The notes: generated by a model from the sequence alone, not told the origin. A DNA stretch of 64,000 bases from CAWCDJ01 sp963836015 (GCA_963836015.1 CAWIIF010000004.1:434001-498000), one strand, 5' to 3'; counted from the first letter of the stretch, positions 1 through 8,547 are shown. A program made the numbers and translations.

Positions 1-185
1 CCCTGAAGACTCAGCAACGACCACGGCCCGACACCGTGCACATCCACGAGTGAGACTCAGCCGCGATTTGACCCCGGCAAGAAGGCATCACCGCCGAGAA
101 TCTACCGCAAAGGCCGTCCCGGGCGGAGGCAGGTGATGCCATTTGGAGGGATTCGACGCGGTGATGGCAGCACACCGCTGACCGA

Positions 186-296
186 CTACCGAAAATGCAG
201 TGGTTCGGTTGCTTTCTGGCGGCGAAGAAATAGAAACACCAGACCACCAGCAGCAACGACCAAAATGCCACCGATCCAGACCAATTCCGTAGGCAT
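186..296 (-). CDS. 36-residue single-pass membrane protein
   Basis: A short ORF begins with ATG at 296, preceded by an AAAGGA Shine-Dalgarno sequence at good spacing. It encodes MPTELVWIGG, a hydrophobic stretch (ILVVAAGGLVFLFL) and the basic tail RRQKATEPLHFR. This is one transmembrane helix followed by a positively charged end. The only evidence is the ribosome site and the clean hydrophobic segment. It resembles the membrane-anchor tail of LPxTG-type proteins (compare the sortase substrate at 28756-29511), but the sorting motif itself is absent. No function can be assigned. Confidence 0.45.
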   Translation of the reverse strand: MPTELVWIGGILVVAAGGLVFLFLRRQKATEPLHFR

Positions 297-606
297 AGAG
301 GAGTTCCTTTCTCAGAATTCCTGCTCGTCTCGCAGGACGTGTTGCCGTCAGTTTTTTGGCGACTCCAACAGTCCAGCCGGGGTGACAACAATTGCCTACC
401 ATCAAGGGCGTTGACGCTGCACCGTGGGTTACAGCATTCGACATGTTCTCCAAATCAGACGATACGGGGAGCTTGGAACCCTCAAATCTTTGGCATCGAG
501 TATCTTGGCAGACAGGTGATCATGGTACAATAACATCAGGTTTAAGCCCGCCGATCAGCGCCGATTCCAGGCGTTTACCGACTTACGAGGGAAATGAGGT
601 CCATCC
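297..606. other. Intergenic region without a supported gene
   Basis: Overlapping ORFs exist on both strands, but none has a convincing ribosome site or protein-like composition. The right part carries the candidate promoter listed at 505-531 and the ribosome site of the next gene. Confidence 0.4.
505..531 (+). promoter_or_regulatory. Weak sigma70-like promoter candidate
   Basis: TTGGCA at 505-510 and TACAAT at 526-531 are separated by 15 bp, slightly short. They lie about 75 bp before the ATG at 607. This rests on pattern matching only. Confidence 0.25.
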
Positions 607-1041
607 ATGTTACAGGAAAGCACGCAAATTCTCCTGGTCAAGATCGTTCACTCGCTAGAAACATCAGGTGAAGCTGGTTGGGACGATCAGATCGAGTTCG
701 GGCAAGAATGCCTCTATGAAATGCACCAGATGACCCGGCCACTGTATCAGGCGTACAAAGCGACGAGCTCGAACAGGTGGCCGACGCAGATCCCGCATTC
801 CGAGGGGCTGCACCGGGCCATGCCGCACGTAAAGGCAATGGTGAGAGCGATTCGACGTAGTGACCGAGCCACGGCCGTTGAGAGCGGCAAGGCGGCACTT
901 GCTGAGATGAACGGCAGCGGCGAGTCGTTTCCTTCAGCCTGTTCTACAGAGCCGAGGTCGGGAAGCAAAGAAGCCCCGACTATAGTACAGCGCCAGGCAA
1001 GACGAATTCGAGTTTCGAGCGGGAAGTCAGAATGCCAATGA
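607..1041 (+). CDS. Hypothetical protein, 144 aa
   Basis: The ATG at 607 has a GAGG Shine-Dalgarno 7 nt upstream. The first 100 residues are rich in Glu, His and Met and look like a soluble helical protein (for example YEMHQMTRPLYQAYKA). The last 40 residues are Ser/Arg-rich and less convincing, so the reading frame may have been altered near its 3' end. No signal peptide or transmembrane segment is visible and no family is recognised. It overlaps the next small ORF by 10 bp, so the two could be translationally coupled. Confidence 0.5.
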   Translation: MLQESTQILLVKIVHSLETSGEAGWDDQIEFGQECLYEMHQMTRPLYQAYKATSSNRWPTQIPHSEGLHRAMPHVKAMVRAIRRSDRATAVESGKAALAEMNGSGESFPSACSTEPRSGSKEAPTIVQRQARRIRVSSGKSECQ

Positions 1042-1280
1042 GCCAGGCATTCACATTCATCGACGTTGCCGGGAATCAGGCACAGTATACCGTCTCTGAA
1101 AAGGACAGCCATGATGACTTCCGCTGGTCCACCGATCACGGCGACCACGGTGTTGCCCAGTCGTTCGAGGAAGCTCAGTATCGGGCACGGACGGTGTTAA
1201 AGGACAGCATGGCGTCAAACCGCCGATCTGACGAAGCCGCGAGGATGGGTAAGTATTCCTTGCGCTGGCGATCACACTGA
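1032..1280 (+). CDS. Hypothetical small protein, 80-82 aa
   Basis: Two in-frame ATGs are present, at 1032 and 1038 (MSQAFTFIDVAGNQAQYTV). The second may be the true start. The product is hydrophilic and acidic in the middle (EKDSHDDFRWSTDHGDHGV) and basic at the C-terminus. It has no signal peptide, membrane segment or recognisable motif. The frame overlaps the end of the preceding ORF. The amino-acid make-up is plausible for a real protein, but there is no other support. Confidence 0.4.
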   Translation: MPMSQAFTFIDVAGNQAQYTVSEKDSHDDFRWSTDHGDHGVAQSFEEAQYRARTVLKDSMASNRRSDEAARMGKYSLRWRSH

Positions 1281-1367
1281 ATTTACTGCGTGAGTGGTAT
1301 CAAGGTTCACTTCGGCATCCACGGAATTCAAGTGGCGCGACGTTCGTACCTGTGATGGAGCCCACCG

Positions 1368-2147
1368 CTAGACCGCCACTGCTCCGTTTGTCTTCGCGCC
1401 ACTCAGAGCCTGCGTCATGGAAGTGATCAGATCGATCGGAAGCGGAAAGACAATGGTCGTGTTATGCTCGGCCCCGATCTCCACCAGGGTTTGCAGGTAA
1501 CGCAATTGAATCGCCGCCGGCTGCTGTTGGATGACCGCTGCGGCCATCGCCAGTTTCTCAGCCGCGAGGTATTCACCCTCTGCATGAATGACTTTCGCGC
1601 GACGCTCGCGCTCGGCTTCAGCCTGCCGGGCAATGGCGCGAATCATCTGCTCGGCCAACTCCACCTGCTTCACCTCGACCAGAGTGACCTTCATGCCCCA
1701 GGACGCCGTGTGTTGATCCAGGAGCGACTGTAAACGGAGGTTCAACTTACCCCGCTGGCTCAACAGTTCATCGAGTTCCGCTTCACCCAACACGCTGCGC
1801 AGCGTGGTCTGGGCCAGTTGCGAAGTTGCGTAGAGGAAATTGGAGACCTCGAGCACGGCTAAACGCGGATCGACCACGCGGAAGAAGATCACGGCGTTCA
1901 CCTTCACGGTGACGTTGTCGCGCGTGACGACATCCTGGGCAGGCACTTCCAGCGCTTCTATGCGCAGTGACATGCGCACCAACCGGTCAATCGGGGCGAA
2001 GACCAGAACGATGCCCGGACCCTTGGCCTGGGGCAGGACGCGGCCCAGCCGAAACACTACGCCCCGTTCGTATTCTCTAAGGATCTTGATCGAAGAGATT
2101 AGGTAGAGAACGAGAACGGCCGGTACGATCATCCAAACGTCAACCAT
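1368..2147 (-). CDS. Slipin (stomatin/SPFH-family) membrane protein
   Basis: The product is 259 aa. The start is the ATG at 2147 (MVDVWMIVPAVLVLYL), because GGAGGAG lies just upstream; the frame is open for 26 further residues that lack a ribosome site. An N-terminal hydrophobic hairpin anchor (about residues 5-20) is followed by EYERGVVFRLGRV, the signature opening of slipins, and then a full SPFH domain. The segment after it (AEQMIRAIARQAEAERERRAKVIHAEGE) is the helical region typical of the family. Family members form membrane-associated ring assemblies; the bacterial role is poorly defined. It is the third gene of the SYLF-OmpA-slipin run. It lacks the adjacent NfeD partner often seen with slipins. 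Confidence 0.9.
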   Translation of the reverse strand: MVDVWMIVPAVLVLYLISSIKILREYERGVVFRLGRVLPQAKGPGIVLVFAPIDRLVRMSLRIEALEVPAQDVVTRDNVTVKVNAVIFFRVVDPRLAVLEVSNFLYATSQLAQTTLRSVLGEAELDELLSQRGKLNLRLQSLLDQHTASWGMKVTLVEVKQVELAEQMIRAIARQAEAERERRAKVIHAEGEYLAAEKLAMAAAVIQQQPAAIQLRYLQTLVEIGAEHNTTIVFPLPIDLITSMTQALSGAKTNGAVAV

Positions 2148-2232
2148 TTGACTCCTCCAACCCAGCCGCTGCAAACATGGCTGCGGAGGGCCGCCACCAG
2201 CGTGACGGCCTCCGCCCCGCGTCACCCTCCGA

Positions 2233-3993
2233 TTATCTGGCTACGACCGGCGTGCCGATCTCCGTGCCAATGAGCTCGCCGGAGATCACTAGTTCCACGC
2301 GCCGATTCTGCTGCCGGCCTTGCGCGGTTTCATTCGATGCCACCGGGGCCGCTTCGCCGAAGCCCTTCGATGTGACCGAAGCCACCGGCATACCTTGCTG
2401 TACCAGGTAATCGCGTACACTTGCGCCGCGCTGCTCGGAGAGCCGCTGATTGTACTCGTCTCCGCCAACGCTGTCTGTGTACCCCTCAACGTCCAGCTTG
2501 AGGCCTGGATGCCCGGAGACGATGCCGGCCACCTTCGCAAGCTTCTCGCGGGCGAGCGGCCGCAGCGAGTACTTAGCAGTGTCGAAAAGAACATCCGACA
2601 TGTTAACGATCAGGCCGCGCGCTGTATCGCGGGTCTGCAGAATGGTGTTGAATTGGAGCAGCAGTTGAGCTCGCAGTGCGGTCTTCTCTGCCTCCGCCTG
2701 CAGCTTGTCCTTCGCAGCCCGATCGAGTTCCGCCTGGGCGGCAGCCGTCGTAGCGTCGTTCTCGCGTTTCAGACGATCGGCTTCCGCCTGGGCGGCAGCC
2801 GTCGTAGCCTCGTTCTCGCGTTTCAGACGATCGGCTTCGGACTGGGCGGCAGCCGTCGCAGCGTCGTTCTCGCGTTTCAAACGATCGGCCTCGCTCTGCG
2901 CCGCGGCCATCTGGGCTGCGTTGTCACGCTTTGCCCGATCCGCCTCATTCTGAGCAGCCTCCATCTTCGCGTCGTTTTCGCGCTTCAAGCGGTCCGCTTC
3001 AGCCACTGCGGCAACCCGCGCCGCCTCGGCGTCCCGGGTAGCACGCGCGGCATCGGCCTGTGCAGCGGCGCGCCCGCTTTCGGCGAGCGCTTCACGGTCT
3101 GCACCTGCCTGGCGCTCATTGGCCAGCCGCTCCTCCTCGATCTTCTTAACCGTAATAATGCGGGCATCCTCAGCCATTTGGACGGCCTCTCGTGAGACCG
3201 TAATGACCGACTTCCTCCCGGCATTGCTCTTCAAGTAGCCCTCGCCCTTTTCAAGGCCCTGGACTGACTTCTGGAATGTTTCACTTGCATATTGTTGGGC
3301 ACCCGTCCAGCGCGCGATCTGGACGGCGTTGCGGGCCTCGTACAGCTCGAGCGGAGTCTTGTTGTCCAGTCTCAGAGGCTTAATCTCGGCCGGATTCACG
3401 TTTACAGTGTACTGGCCCCTCTTTAATAGCTCGTATTTCGCGTCCACCGCTTCGACTGCTCCACGGGTATCCGGCCGGACGACATTCTCCATTACCACAA
3501 CGTCGCTAGGTTGGGTCACGGCAAAGTATGGCTCCGCGGTCACAATCAAGCCGAACGACTGCAGTTCGGTAGTGACATCGAGCTTACTGTTGGTTCCGTT
3601 CAACAGCACTTCGCCCAAGTTGGTTGCCCGGCCTTCCGGGGTAATAGCCCATAGCACGTAGGTCAGGTATTCCGCCCCGTAGGCGGTGGCAGGCTGAAGG
3701 TTGCGGAATTCAACTTCGATCTCGATATAGCCCTGCTTGCTCTCTACTTTCGCTTCGCCGTGCGCCTTGGGCAGCAGAGGGGTGCCGAGAAAGTCAATCT
3801 TCGTAGCCCCGCCGCGGTGATTGTAATTGACCGCTTTCGTCGTCCGCTCGACCACGGTTATACGATAGATGGGCATCGAGCCCGCGGCCATCCTGGCCGT
3901 ATTCTCGGTTGGCTGTTGTACCGGGTTCGGAGCTTGCGACGACTGCGCCGCGATAAGCCCGCATAGAGTCAAGAAAGTGCCGATGAGTTTCAT
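2233..3993 (-). CDS. OmpA-family protein with long repeat coiled coil
   Basis: The product is 586 aa and starts with a signal peptide (MKLIGTFLTLCGLIAAQSSQ). Shine-Dalgarno AGAGGA lies 5 nt before the ATG. About 250 residues of unknown beta-rich sequence follow. Then comes a charged helical region made of imperfect 18-residue repeats around EADRLKREND (about residues 300-435), and a C-terminal OmpA/MotB domain (about 465-575). The OmpA domain carries DVLFDTAKYSLRP, EGYTDSVG and NQRLSEQRG, including the Asp and Arg used to bind diaminopimelate of peptidoglycan. It probably links the outer envelope to the cell wall, with the helix as a spacer across the periplasm. The ATG lies 8 bp after the SYLF gene stop, indicating one transcript. 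Confidence 0.88.
   Translation of the reverse strand: MKLIGTFLTLCGLIAAQSSQAPNPVQQPTENTARMAAGSMPIYRITVVERTTKAVNYNHRGGATKIDFLGTPLLPKAHGEAKVESKQGYIEIEVEFRNLQPATAYGAEYLTYVLWAITPEGRATNLGEVLLNGTNSKLDVTTELQSFGLIVTAEPYFAVTQPSDVVVMENVVRPDTRGAVEAVDAKYELLKRGQYTVNVNPAEIKPLRLDNKTPLELYEARNAVQIARWTGAQQYASETFQKSVQGLEKGEGYLKSNAGRKSVITVSREAVQMAEDARIITVKKIEEERLANERQAGADREALAESGRAAAQADAARATRDAEAARVAAVAEADRLKRENDAKMEAAQNEADRAKRDNAAQMAAAQSEADRLKRENDAATAAAQSEADRLKRENEATTAAAQAEADRLKRENDATTAAAQAELDRAAKDKLQAEAEKTALRAQLLLQFNTILQTRDTARGLIVNMSDVLFDTAKYSLRPLAREKLAKVAGIVSGHPGLKLDVEGYTDSVGGDEYNQRLSEQRGASVRDYLVQQGMPVASVTSKGFGEAAPVASNETAQGRQQNRRVELVISGELIGTEIGTPVVAR
2730..2965. repeat. 54-bp in-frame tandem repeats in the OmpA gene
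   Basis: About four adjacent copies of a 54-bp unit encode the 18-residue repeat with core EADRLKREND and an Ala-rich linker. The three copies nearest the OmpA domain are almost identical at the DNA level. Earlier copies diverge gradually toward 3000. Copy number could vary by slippage and change the length of the helix. Confidence 0.75.
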
Positions 3994-4001
3994 GGTGTCC
4001 T

Positions 4002-4700
4002 CTATTGCTCGGTCCCCGTGCGCTCAGAGCGCTCTCGCGGGGAGTACTTGTTCAGGAGGGCGATCAGGCGAGCGGCCGATTTGGGCGCACGCATCCCACT
4101 GGTTACGATCACCCGGTTTTCCAGTTTCTTGCCGTAAAGTGTAGCGTTGTCATCGAGATCCTGCCGCAGGGTGGCTCCCTCCAGGGCAAGGCCGGCAAAC
4201 AGGCCCTGGGAACGCGACCAGGAAAGGATCTCAGCGTGCATCTGCGCGTCGGTTTGAGCGGTTGCGGTCCGTCCCACGGGGCCGGCGGCAACTGAACCTT
4301 CGGCGCCCAGCGTGAACTTACTCTCGAGCAGTTTTTCCGCTCCGCGTTGCGACATGACCAGCATAATCAGGTCCGTGGTAGAGCCACCGATCTGAAAGCC
4401 GACGCTACCGCCTTCGATGCGAACCGTGGCGGGGGCCGACCAGCCTTCGCCACCCTTGTTACGGCACGAGAGGTAGCCTTTCCCGTACTTTCCTCCGACC
4501 AGGAACGCCGCTGTCTTGAGGCTCGGTACAATGACGATGCAGTGCGCCTTCTCAAGCAGATCCTGGGGAATACCCTTGTCGGGTGTTGCCATAACCTCCG
4601 AGAAGACCGACGCCGCCTCTCCCAACCGTTTGGCTGGCTCCCTATCGATAGCAAGCAATGATGTTGTGAGGGCCAGACCCACGACGACTACTAGTTTCAT
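4002..4700 (-). CDS. Lipid-binding SYLF domain protein (Ysc84-like)
   Basis: The product is 232 aa with a short signal peptide (MKLVVVVGLALTTSLLAI). The body matches the SYLF/Ysc84 actin-and-lipid-binding fold: KAHCIVIVPSLKTAAFLVGGKYGKG near residues 52-75, GSVGFQIGGSTTDLIMLV, and ATAQTDAQMHAEILSWSRSQGLFAGLALEGA near the end. Bacterial members are exported and bind phospholipids; their physiological role is unclear. Shine-Dalgarno AGAGG lies 8 nt before the ATG. It leads the SYLF-OmpA-slipin run, and the sigma54-like element at 4750-4764 is its likely promoter. Confidence 0.88.
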   Translation of the reverse strand: MKLVVVVGLALTTSLLAIDREPAKRLGEAASVFSEVMATPDKGIPQDLLEKAHCIVIVPSLKTAAFLVGGKYGKGYLSCRNKGGEGWSAPATVRIEGGSVGFQIGGSTTDLIMLVMSQRGAEKLLESKFTLGAEGSVAAGPVGRTATAQTDAQMHAEILSWSRSQGLFAGLALEGATLRQDLDDNATLYGKKLENRVIVTSGMRAPKSAARLIALLNKYSPRERSERTGTEQ

Positions 4701-4749
4701 TTGTTGTGCCTCTTCTGCCGCATGTACTTATCGCGACCCCGGTGCTACT

Positions 4750-4764
4750 GCACGGTTGGCACCA
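4750..4764 (-). promoter_or_regulatory. Sigma54-like -24/-12 promoter for the SYLF operon
   Basis: On the minus strand the site reads TGG-TGCCAACCG-TGC-A, giving GG-N10-GC spacing. It lies 50 bp before the SYLF start, leaving room for a leader of about 38 nt. No clear RTGCAR-N3-YTGCAY dyad is found upstream; only a related palindrome GCAAGCTTGC (about 4792-4801) is present. Confidence 0.45.
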
Positions 4765-4873
4765 TCTGCTGCCGGTCTTCGGCATTACTGCGGCAAGCTT
4801 GCAGTCAAAGGCCTTGCGGGAACCCGAAGATGCGCGGAAGGCGGGGAGGGCGGCAAAGGGAGAGAGGGAGGCT

Positions 4874-5032
4874 ATGTCAGATGCAGGTTCTGTTCCGGCA
4901 AGTGCAGGTTTTGCCTTTGGCGCCGCCGGACCCGGTTAACGCACGTTCCTGGCGATCGTGTTTGCGATCGTAATCCCGGTTGGAGTCTCGGGAGTGGTCC
5001 CAGCGATGGTCGTGGTTCCGCGCTATAGGTGA
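4874..5032 (+). pseudogene. Possible broken small membrane-protein ORF
   Basis: ATG at 4874 follows a purine-rich GAGAGGGAGG. The frame encodes MSDAGSVPASAGFAFGAAGPG and then meets TAA at 4937. It continues in the same frame with a hydrophobic stretch (FLAIVFAIVIPVGVSGVVPA, then MVVVPRYR) to a stop at 5030. This could be a 52-codon single-pass protein interrupted by one stop codon, or chance. The rest of the 4701-5037 interval shows no other gene. Confidence 0.25.
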
Positions 5033-5037
5033 AAGGC

Positions 5038-5733
5038 CTAGCTGACGCTTCCAGCCGTAGGGACACCACCTCTATCAAGCACAGTCTTCAAGGTATCGCA
5101 ATGGAGAAGGATGCTCTGCCGAGAGTAGCTCACGTAGCCCTGTTTCCGGAAGCGATTCATATACAGCGTGACGATCTCGCGTGACGTGCCTACGTAACGT
5201 GACAGCAACGCATGAGTGAACGGCATCATCCGTACGGATCCATCTTTCTGCGGAGTCCCCAGCCGCTCGGAGAACCTTAGAAGCGACCGAGCGAGCCGCC
5301 GTTCGATGGAGTCGATTGAAAAGCTCTCGACCCGGCGCGTGAGTTCAGCATTGCGCTGCGCAAGAATCTGCAGCAGCGCTACGGCAAGACGCGGGCGCTT
5401 CGTCACGAGGTCTTCCATGTCGGAGATTGCCCAGTTCATGACCTTGGCGCGTTCGATGGCTGTGGCGCGTTCGGATGGCGCAATGCCGAGAAAGGCCGAC
5501 TCGCCAAACAACTCGTCGGGCCGTATGATTTCCAGCAGCACCTCTGTGCCGTTTTCGGCTATCTGCGAGACCCCGACTTTGCCGGTAACGACGAGGTAGA
5601 TTCTGTTCGACACGACGTCCGGACCGTAAATCATCTGCCCCTTTCCGTATTCTGTCGTGTTGGACATCGGTAAGTGTGCTAATACATCCTCGAGCCGCGT
5701 ACTCAAGTCTAACGATGTGGTAGTAGATGCCAT
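5038..5733 (-). CDS. Crp/Fnr-family transcription regulator
   Basis: The product is 231 aa. ATG at 5733 is chosen because GAGGAGAAGAAA precedes it; the longer open frame runs into the upstream glycosyltransferase gene and has no ribosome site. The N-terminal cyclic-nucleotide-binding-like barrel (about residues 18-130) includes GQMIYGPDVVSNRIYLVVTGKV and DELFGESAFLG. A dimerisation helix and a winged helix-turn-helix follow (HALLSRYVGTSREIVTLYMNRF). No cysteine cluster for an Fnr-type iron-sulphur centre is visible. The effector is unknown, as is usual for acidobacterial members. It sits 11 bp after the glycosyltransferase in the DksA-glycosyltransferase-Crp run. Confidence 0.88.
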   Translation of the reverse strand: MASTTTSLDLSTRLEDVLAHLPMSNTTEYGKGQMIYGPDVVSNRIYLVVTGKVGVSQIAENGTEVLLEIIRPDELFGESAFLGIAPSERATAIERAKVMNWAISDMEDLVTKRPRLAVALLQILAQRNAELTRRVESFSIDSIERRLARSLLRFSERLGTPQKDGSVRMMPFTHALLSRYVGTSREIVTLYMNRFRKQGYVSYSRQSILLHCDTLKTVLDRGGVPTAGSVS

Positions 5734-5744
5734 TTTCTTCTCCT

Positions 5745-8117
5745 CTATCGCGTGCTTTCCACGCCCGGTCTCATTGCGTAACCGGGGCTGCCAGAATCGC
5801 TTGCTGAATGCCGGGTCGCGGTATTTTGTATCAACCGCATTTCCGCCAGGGACAGGAGGAAGGCCAGCGTCGATTCCGCTCCCTGGTTTTCGTTGCTTCG
5901 GTCCGCGTGCAGCCCATCGCGGCAGCCGCCGGTCTGGCGGGCGCAAAGTTCCAGGCCGAGATCGTTCCAGCCGTGGAACCAGTCGAATGCTTTCTGCGCC
6001 TGTTCATACCACCACGGGTCGGCGGTGGCCCGGTACGCTTCCAGGCACGCCGAGACGGTGGCCTGTGCCTCGATGGGTTGCTGGTCGAAATTCGCGCGTA
6101 TGCCGTCACGCCTGTAGAATCCGTTACTGCCAATGGGCCGCAGTTTACCCTGCTGTGAGGTCTGTACGCCCACAAGCCAGCGCAACGCCTCAATGCCTCG
6201 CTCGTAGACGCTCTTCTGGCCGGTAGCGCATCCGCTGATTATCAGGGCGTGAGCCAGTTTCGCGTTGTCATAAGTCAAACCCTCTTCAAACCAGGTCCAT
6301 CCGGGTTCGGCGACGGTGTCGAAGATCGTCACCAATTTCCCGATTAGAGTCTCGCGGACGGCCATAGCGAGGCGGTCTCCCTGCAGTCGGCGCAGATATT
6401 CGTGAATGCCGATCAGGCTGAATGACCAAGCCCGCGGCGAGGTGAAGTCCGTCACGGCCGGCAGCGCCTGCGCAAAGAGTTGTTCGGCCCGCGTCAGCAA
6501 ACTCCAGTGCGTCGAACGCCCCACGGCCGTGCCCAACGCCCAAATCGCCCGGCCATGACAATCCTCGGACCCCCGTTCGTCGAGCCAACAGCGGTCACTG
6601 CTGAGAAAATTGTGGAAACGTGTCGTCGCCGGATCGAAGGCATAGGCCAGGAAGGCGGCGTAGGTTTGAGCAAGCCCCCGGACACGCTTAGGAGCTTCTT
6701 CCAACTGGCTGAGCAATACCGCCAGAATGAGCGCGCGGGCGTTATCGTCTGTGCAGTAGCCCTCCGAAAGATTTGGCGTGGTGAAGGTGGCGTGCTGGAA
6801 GATGCCTATCGAATCGGTCATATGGTACAGATGGTCCAGATTCACTTCCGGCGATTCATGCGGCCGGTGGCTGTTCCCGTTCGCCGCCACAGATGTGCGG
6901 GGCCGCGGTGTCCGTTGTGCTTGGGCCGATTCAAAGGAGCGCATGTACAGCCTCGCCGTGTTGCTCCACACCATTTCCCGGCCCAACTCGTAGGCGCTAT
7001 CGCTCATGGAATTTCGGCGCGTTCCATCCCGGAGCAAGGCACTGGCCTCGCGCGCAATCGCCCTCGCGTCTGCGAATGGCACCAGTACGCCGCGCTGGTC
7101 TCGCAACAATTCGGCGGCATGCCAATACGGCGTTGAGATCACTGCCTTGCCTGCGCCAAACGCATAAGCCAATGTCCCCGACGTTATCTGGGCTTCGTCC
7201 AGATAGGGAGTAATGTAAAGATCGGCCGCACCTATGAATTCGGTCAGTTCCTTCAGCTCCACAAAGCGGTTGTGGAAGACCACGTTGGTTCCGAGCTTGT
7301 TTCTCTTTACGACAGCTTCAAGGCTGAGCCGGTAGGCTTCGCCTCGCGCGCGTAACTCGTTGGGGTGCGTGGCGCCCAGCACGATATAGACAACGTCGGG
7401 AAACTCAGCAACGATATCCGGGAGAGCGTGAAGCACATGTTCAATCCCCTTGTTCGGCGAGAGCAGTCCGAACGTGAGCAGCACCTTCTTGCCGGCCACA
7501 CCAAACTGGCTCTTGTAGTATTCCGGGGCCGCGAATGGAACATCCGGTATTCCATGCGGGATGACGTCGATCTTCGATGGCGGCGCCTGGTAAACGTCCT
7601 GCAGGATTGTTCGTCCCCGCTCCGTCATGACTACCAGCCGGGTTGAGTGCGAGATCAACCTCTGCATTACGCGATGCTGGTCGGCGTTCGGCTTGAGAAG
7701 TACGGTGTGGAGAGTGGTGACCACCGGCGCTTTCAACTCGCGGAGGAGCGCCAGTAAGTGGTTGCCGGCCGGGCCACCGAAGATACCGAACTCGTGCTGG
7801 ACCGAGACAATGTCCACGTTGTTGGTATTTAGGAAATCGGCGGCGCGCTGGTAGGACCCCAGATCCTGCTCCTCAATCTCGAAGCGAACGACCTCCGGAT
7901 ACCGATAGGCCCCACCGATGTCATTGACCGTCACCGCGAAGCACCGGCTGTGGGGATGACTAGCTGCCACAGATCCAAGCAGGTCGGAGGTAAAGGTCGC
8001 GATGCCGCATTTGCGCGGCAAATAGTCGCCCAAAAACGCGACGGTTCGAATGTTGGAGGCTGTTTTCAACTTGAACCACTCACTCCTTCGGGCAACAGCG
8101 GGCGGAGAACCGGTCAT
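5745..8117 (-). CDS. Two-domain glycosyltransferase (GT4-like plus alpha-helical domain)
   Basis: The product is 790 aa. Residues of about 20-400 form a GT-B family 4 transferase. An N-terminal substrate lobe contains DYLPRKCGIATFTSDLL and VSVQHEFGIFGG. A nucleotide-sugar lobe contains LTFGLLSPNKGIEHVL, LYITPYLDEAQITSGTLAYAFGAGKAVISTPYWHAAELL. The C-terminal half (about 430-770) is helical with repeated aromatic and acidic motifs (YCTDDNARAL, EDCHGRAIWALG, FDQQPIEAQATV, NENQGAEST), as in alpha/alpha-barrel carbohydrate enzymes. This suggests a second sugar-related activity or a binding module. Acceptor and product are unknown. No strong ribosome site precedes ATG 8117, which abuts the DksA stop; a TTG about 50 bp further in, after AAGGAG, is an alternative. 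Translation is probably coupled to the DksA gene. Confidence 0.85.
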   Translation of the reverse strand: MTGSPPAVARRSEWFKLKTASNIRTVAFLGDYLPRKCGIATFTSDLLGSVAASHPHSRCFAVTVNDIGGAYRYPEVVRFEIEEQDLGSYQRAADFLNTNNVDIVSVQHEFGIFGGPAGNHLLALLRELKAPVVTTLHTVLLKPNADQHRVMQRLISHSTRLVVMTERGRTILQDVYQAPPSKIDVIPHGIPDVPFAAPEYYKSQFGVAGKKVLLTFGLLSPNKGIEHVLHALPDIVAEFPDVVYIVLGATHPNELRARGEAYRLSLEAVVKRNKLGTNVVFHNRFVELKELTEFIGAADLYITPYLDEAQITSGTLAYAFGAGKAVISTPYWHAAELLRDQRGVLVPFADARAIAREASALLRDGTRRNSMSDSAYELGREMVWSNTARLYMRSFESAQAQRTPRPRTSVAANGNSHRPHESPEVNLDHLYHMTDSIGIFQHATFTTPNLSEGYCTDDNARALILAVLLSQLEEAPKRVRGLAQTYAAFLAYAFDPATTRFHNFLSSDRCWLDERGSEDCHGRAIWALGTAVGRSTHWSLLTRAEQLFAQALPAVTDFTSPRAWSFSLIGIHEYLRRLQGDRLAMAVRETLIGKLVTIFDTVAEPGWTWFEEGLTYDNAKLAHALIISGCATGQKSVYERGIEALRWLVGVQTSQQGKLRPIGSNGFYRRDGIRANFDQQPIEAQATVSACLEAYRATADPWWYEQAQKAFDWFHGWNDLGLELCARQTGGCRDGLHADRSNENQGAESTLAFLLSLAEMRLIQNTATRHSASDSGSPGYAMRPGVESTR

Positions 8118-8507
8118 TTACGCGGCATTGACGAGCGGCTCGCTGAGAGATTCCGTATTCTCCTGCCCATTCCGATCCGCGGTGTCCTGGCACTGGATAC
8201 AACGCGGCGCCCACGGCACGGCCGCTAGGCGCTTCGCGCTGATCGCCAAATCACACTCAATACAGGTTCCGAAGCTGCCGTCGTGAATCCGGCGCAGTGC
8301 GGCTTTCACCTCGCGCAGCAGGGTGGACTCACGGTCTACGTTTCGAATCGCCAGATCTCGTTCCGACGCATACTGAATCTCATCCATCTGATCGGCGCTC
8401 TTCTCGATGGTGATGCCATCTCGCTTCTGCAATACCCGAATCAATTCGGTCTCTTTTCGCTCAAGGACTTCCTGAATCCCGCCCCTCTCGTTATGTGCTA
8501 TCTTCAT
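8118..8507 (-). CDS. DksA/TraR-family C4 zinc-finger protein
   Basis: The product is 129 aa. ATG at 8507 is preferred because GAGGGAG lies 6 nt before it; the ATG at 8513 directly touches the ribosome site. An N-terminal coiled coil (ERKETELIRVLQKRDGITIEKSADQMDEIQ) leads to the C4 zinc finger GTCIECD-15-RCIQCQD. Members bind in the RNA polymerase secondary channel or act as related stress regulators. The acidic coiled-coil tip typical of true DksA (DxxDxA) is only partly recognisable as SADQMDE, so I call the family and not the gene. It heads the run with the glycosyltransferase and Crp regulator, behind the sigma54-like element at 8548-8562. Confidence 0.87.
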   Translation of the reverse strand: MKIAHNERGGIQEVLERKETELIRVLQKRDGITIEKSADQMDEIQYASERDLAIRNVDRESTLLREVKAALRRIHDGSFGTCIECDLAISAKRLAAVPWAPRCIQCQDTADRNGQENTESLSEPLVNAA

Positions 8508-8547
8508 GCGCATCTCCCTCGCCCATGCGTGCCGTCTACCGTCCCTA

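Noticed and set aside
2320..3195. Plus-strand ORF of 291 codons with repeats
   Set aside because: The repeats are the mirror of the OmpA coiled-coil repeats; the OmpA reading is clearly the real one.
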